The translations under genes and the position numbers were made by a program. Shown here in pieces: positions 6,236 through 6,613 of a stretch of 6,613 nt of DNA; position 1 is the stretch's first letter; each line of letters opens with the position of its first letter. The notes beneath the pieces are model-generated. The model did not search any database. It had not been told where the DNA came from and worked only from the letters and a program-made list of their open reading frames with translations. The stretch is from Hyphomicrobiales bacterium (GTDB taxonomy: Bacteria > Pseudomonadota > Alphaproteobacteria > Rhizobiales > Aestuariivirgaceae): NCBI GenBank assembly GCA_012032065.1, contig JAAURV010000181.1, forward strand, positions 1 to 6,613, written 5' to 3'.

Positions 6236-6252
6236 CTGTGGCTTTCCACAGC
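6235..6252 (+). terminator. Hairpin immediately after secG, possible weak terminator
   Basis: GCTGTGG (6235-6241) and CCACAGC (6246-6252) form a perfect 7-bp stem with a CTTT loop, starting on the last base of the secG stop codon. No run of T follows, only CACCGCTTCTTCC, so intrinsic termination would be weak. It may instead stabilise the secG mRNA end or partly uncouple pyrG from secG. Confidence 0.35.
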
Positions 6253-6312
6253 CACCGCTTCTTCCAATTCTCCACTTCGAATCGCCCCGGCGGCAGACTA
6301 GGGTGAAGGCCC

Positions 6313-6613
6313 ATGGCGCGGTATATCTTCATCACCGGCGGCGTGGTCTCCTCACTCGGCAAGGGTTTGGCTTCGGCGGCGCTCGGCGCACTCCTCCAGG
6401 CGCGTGGCTATAAAGTCAGGCTCCGCAAGCTCGATCCCTATCTGAACGTCGATCCGGGGACCATGAGCCCCTATCAGCACGGCGAAGTCTTCGTCACCGA
6501 CGATGGCGCCGAAACCGACCTCGATCTCGGCCACTACGAGCGCTTCACCGGCCGCCACGCCAACAAACAGGACAACATCACCACCGGCCGCATCTATCAG
6601 GACATCATCGCCA
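6313..6613 (+). CDS. pyrG: CTP synthase, N-terminal part (cut by window end)
   Basis: CTP synthase makes CTP from UTP, ATP and glutamine, the last step of de novo pyrimidine nucleotide synthesis in the cytoplasm. Only the first 100 codons plus one base are present; the full protein is about 540 residues. They belong to the N-terminal synthetase domain and are almost invariant. The P-loop-like GGVVSSLGKG is at residues 9-18, LRKLDPYLNVDPGTMSPYQHGE at about 37-58, and VTDDGAETDLDLGHYERFTG at 61-80 with the expected Mg-binding Asp71. The ATG at 6313 is the standard start, with an AGGG (6300-6303) and GAAGG (6305-6309) region upstream. It follows secG by 77 nt on the same strand, in the usual alphaproteobacterial order. 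The frame is intact up to the edge. The identification is certain; regulation is not visible beyond the hairpin behind secG. Confidence 0.97.
   Translation, partial: MARYIFITGGVVSSLGKGLASAALGALLQARGYKVRLRKLDPYLNVDPGTMSPYQHGEVFVTDDGAETDLDLGHYERFTGRHANKQDNITTGRIYQDIIA

Overview
The window reads as a piece of an alphaproteobacterial chromosome, most likely Hyphomicrobiales (Rhizobiales). The evidence is high-GC coding sequence with GC-rich third positions, and the gene set ppiD-like, tpiA, secG, pyrG. From general knowledge, that set forms a conserved housekeeping neighbourhood in this group. No RNA gene, CRISPR array, transposase or integrase is visible.

Layout: (1) 1-1814, minus strand: a PpiD/SurA-type periplasmic folding factor, cut by the left window edge, with a good sigma70-like promoter at 1851-1879. 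(2) 1929-2687, plus strand: complete triosephosphate isomerase (tpiA). (3) 2678-5149, minus strand: a tight three-gene operon, transcribed as PepSY-domain exported protein, OmpR/PhoP-type response regulator, PhoQ-type histidine kinase. The junctions are a 1-nt gap and a 4-nt ATGA overlap. The kinase gene runs 10 nt into the convergent tpiA. (4) 5150-5346: a 197-nt divergent control region, the longest non-coding stretch, with a candidate promoter containing a palindrome and an ordered array of GCTGA/TCAGC half-sites. (5) 5347-5808, plus strand: a small cysteine-containing protein resembling the L-2-amino-thiazoline-4-carboxylic acid hydrolase family. (6) 5871-6235: secG, whose reading frame is broken by an apparent one-base deletion near codon 12. 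(7) 6313-6613: the first 100 codons of CTP synthase (pyrG), cut by the right edge.

The housekeeping genes cover periplasmic protein folding (ppiD), glycolysis (tpiA), protein export (secG) and CTP synthesis (pyrG). The accessory part is the four-gene block at 2678-5808, which sits between tpiA and secG. It looks like a signal-transduction module: an exported PepSY protein that may modulate the sensor, a two-component pair, and a divergent enzyme gene that may be a target. The points most worth a second look are the secG frameshift and the half-site array in front of the divergent gene. The 11-bp repeat period of that array is what an OmpR-family regulator would be expected to bind. I did not find a clearly novel defence or mobile system.
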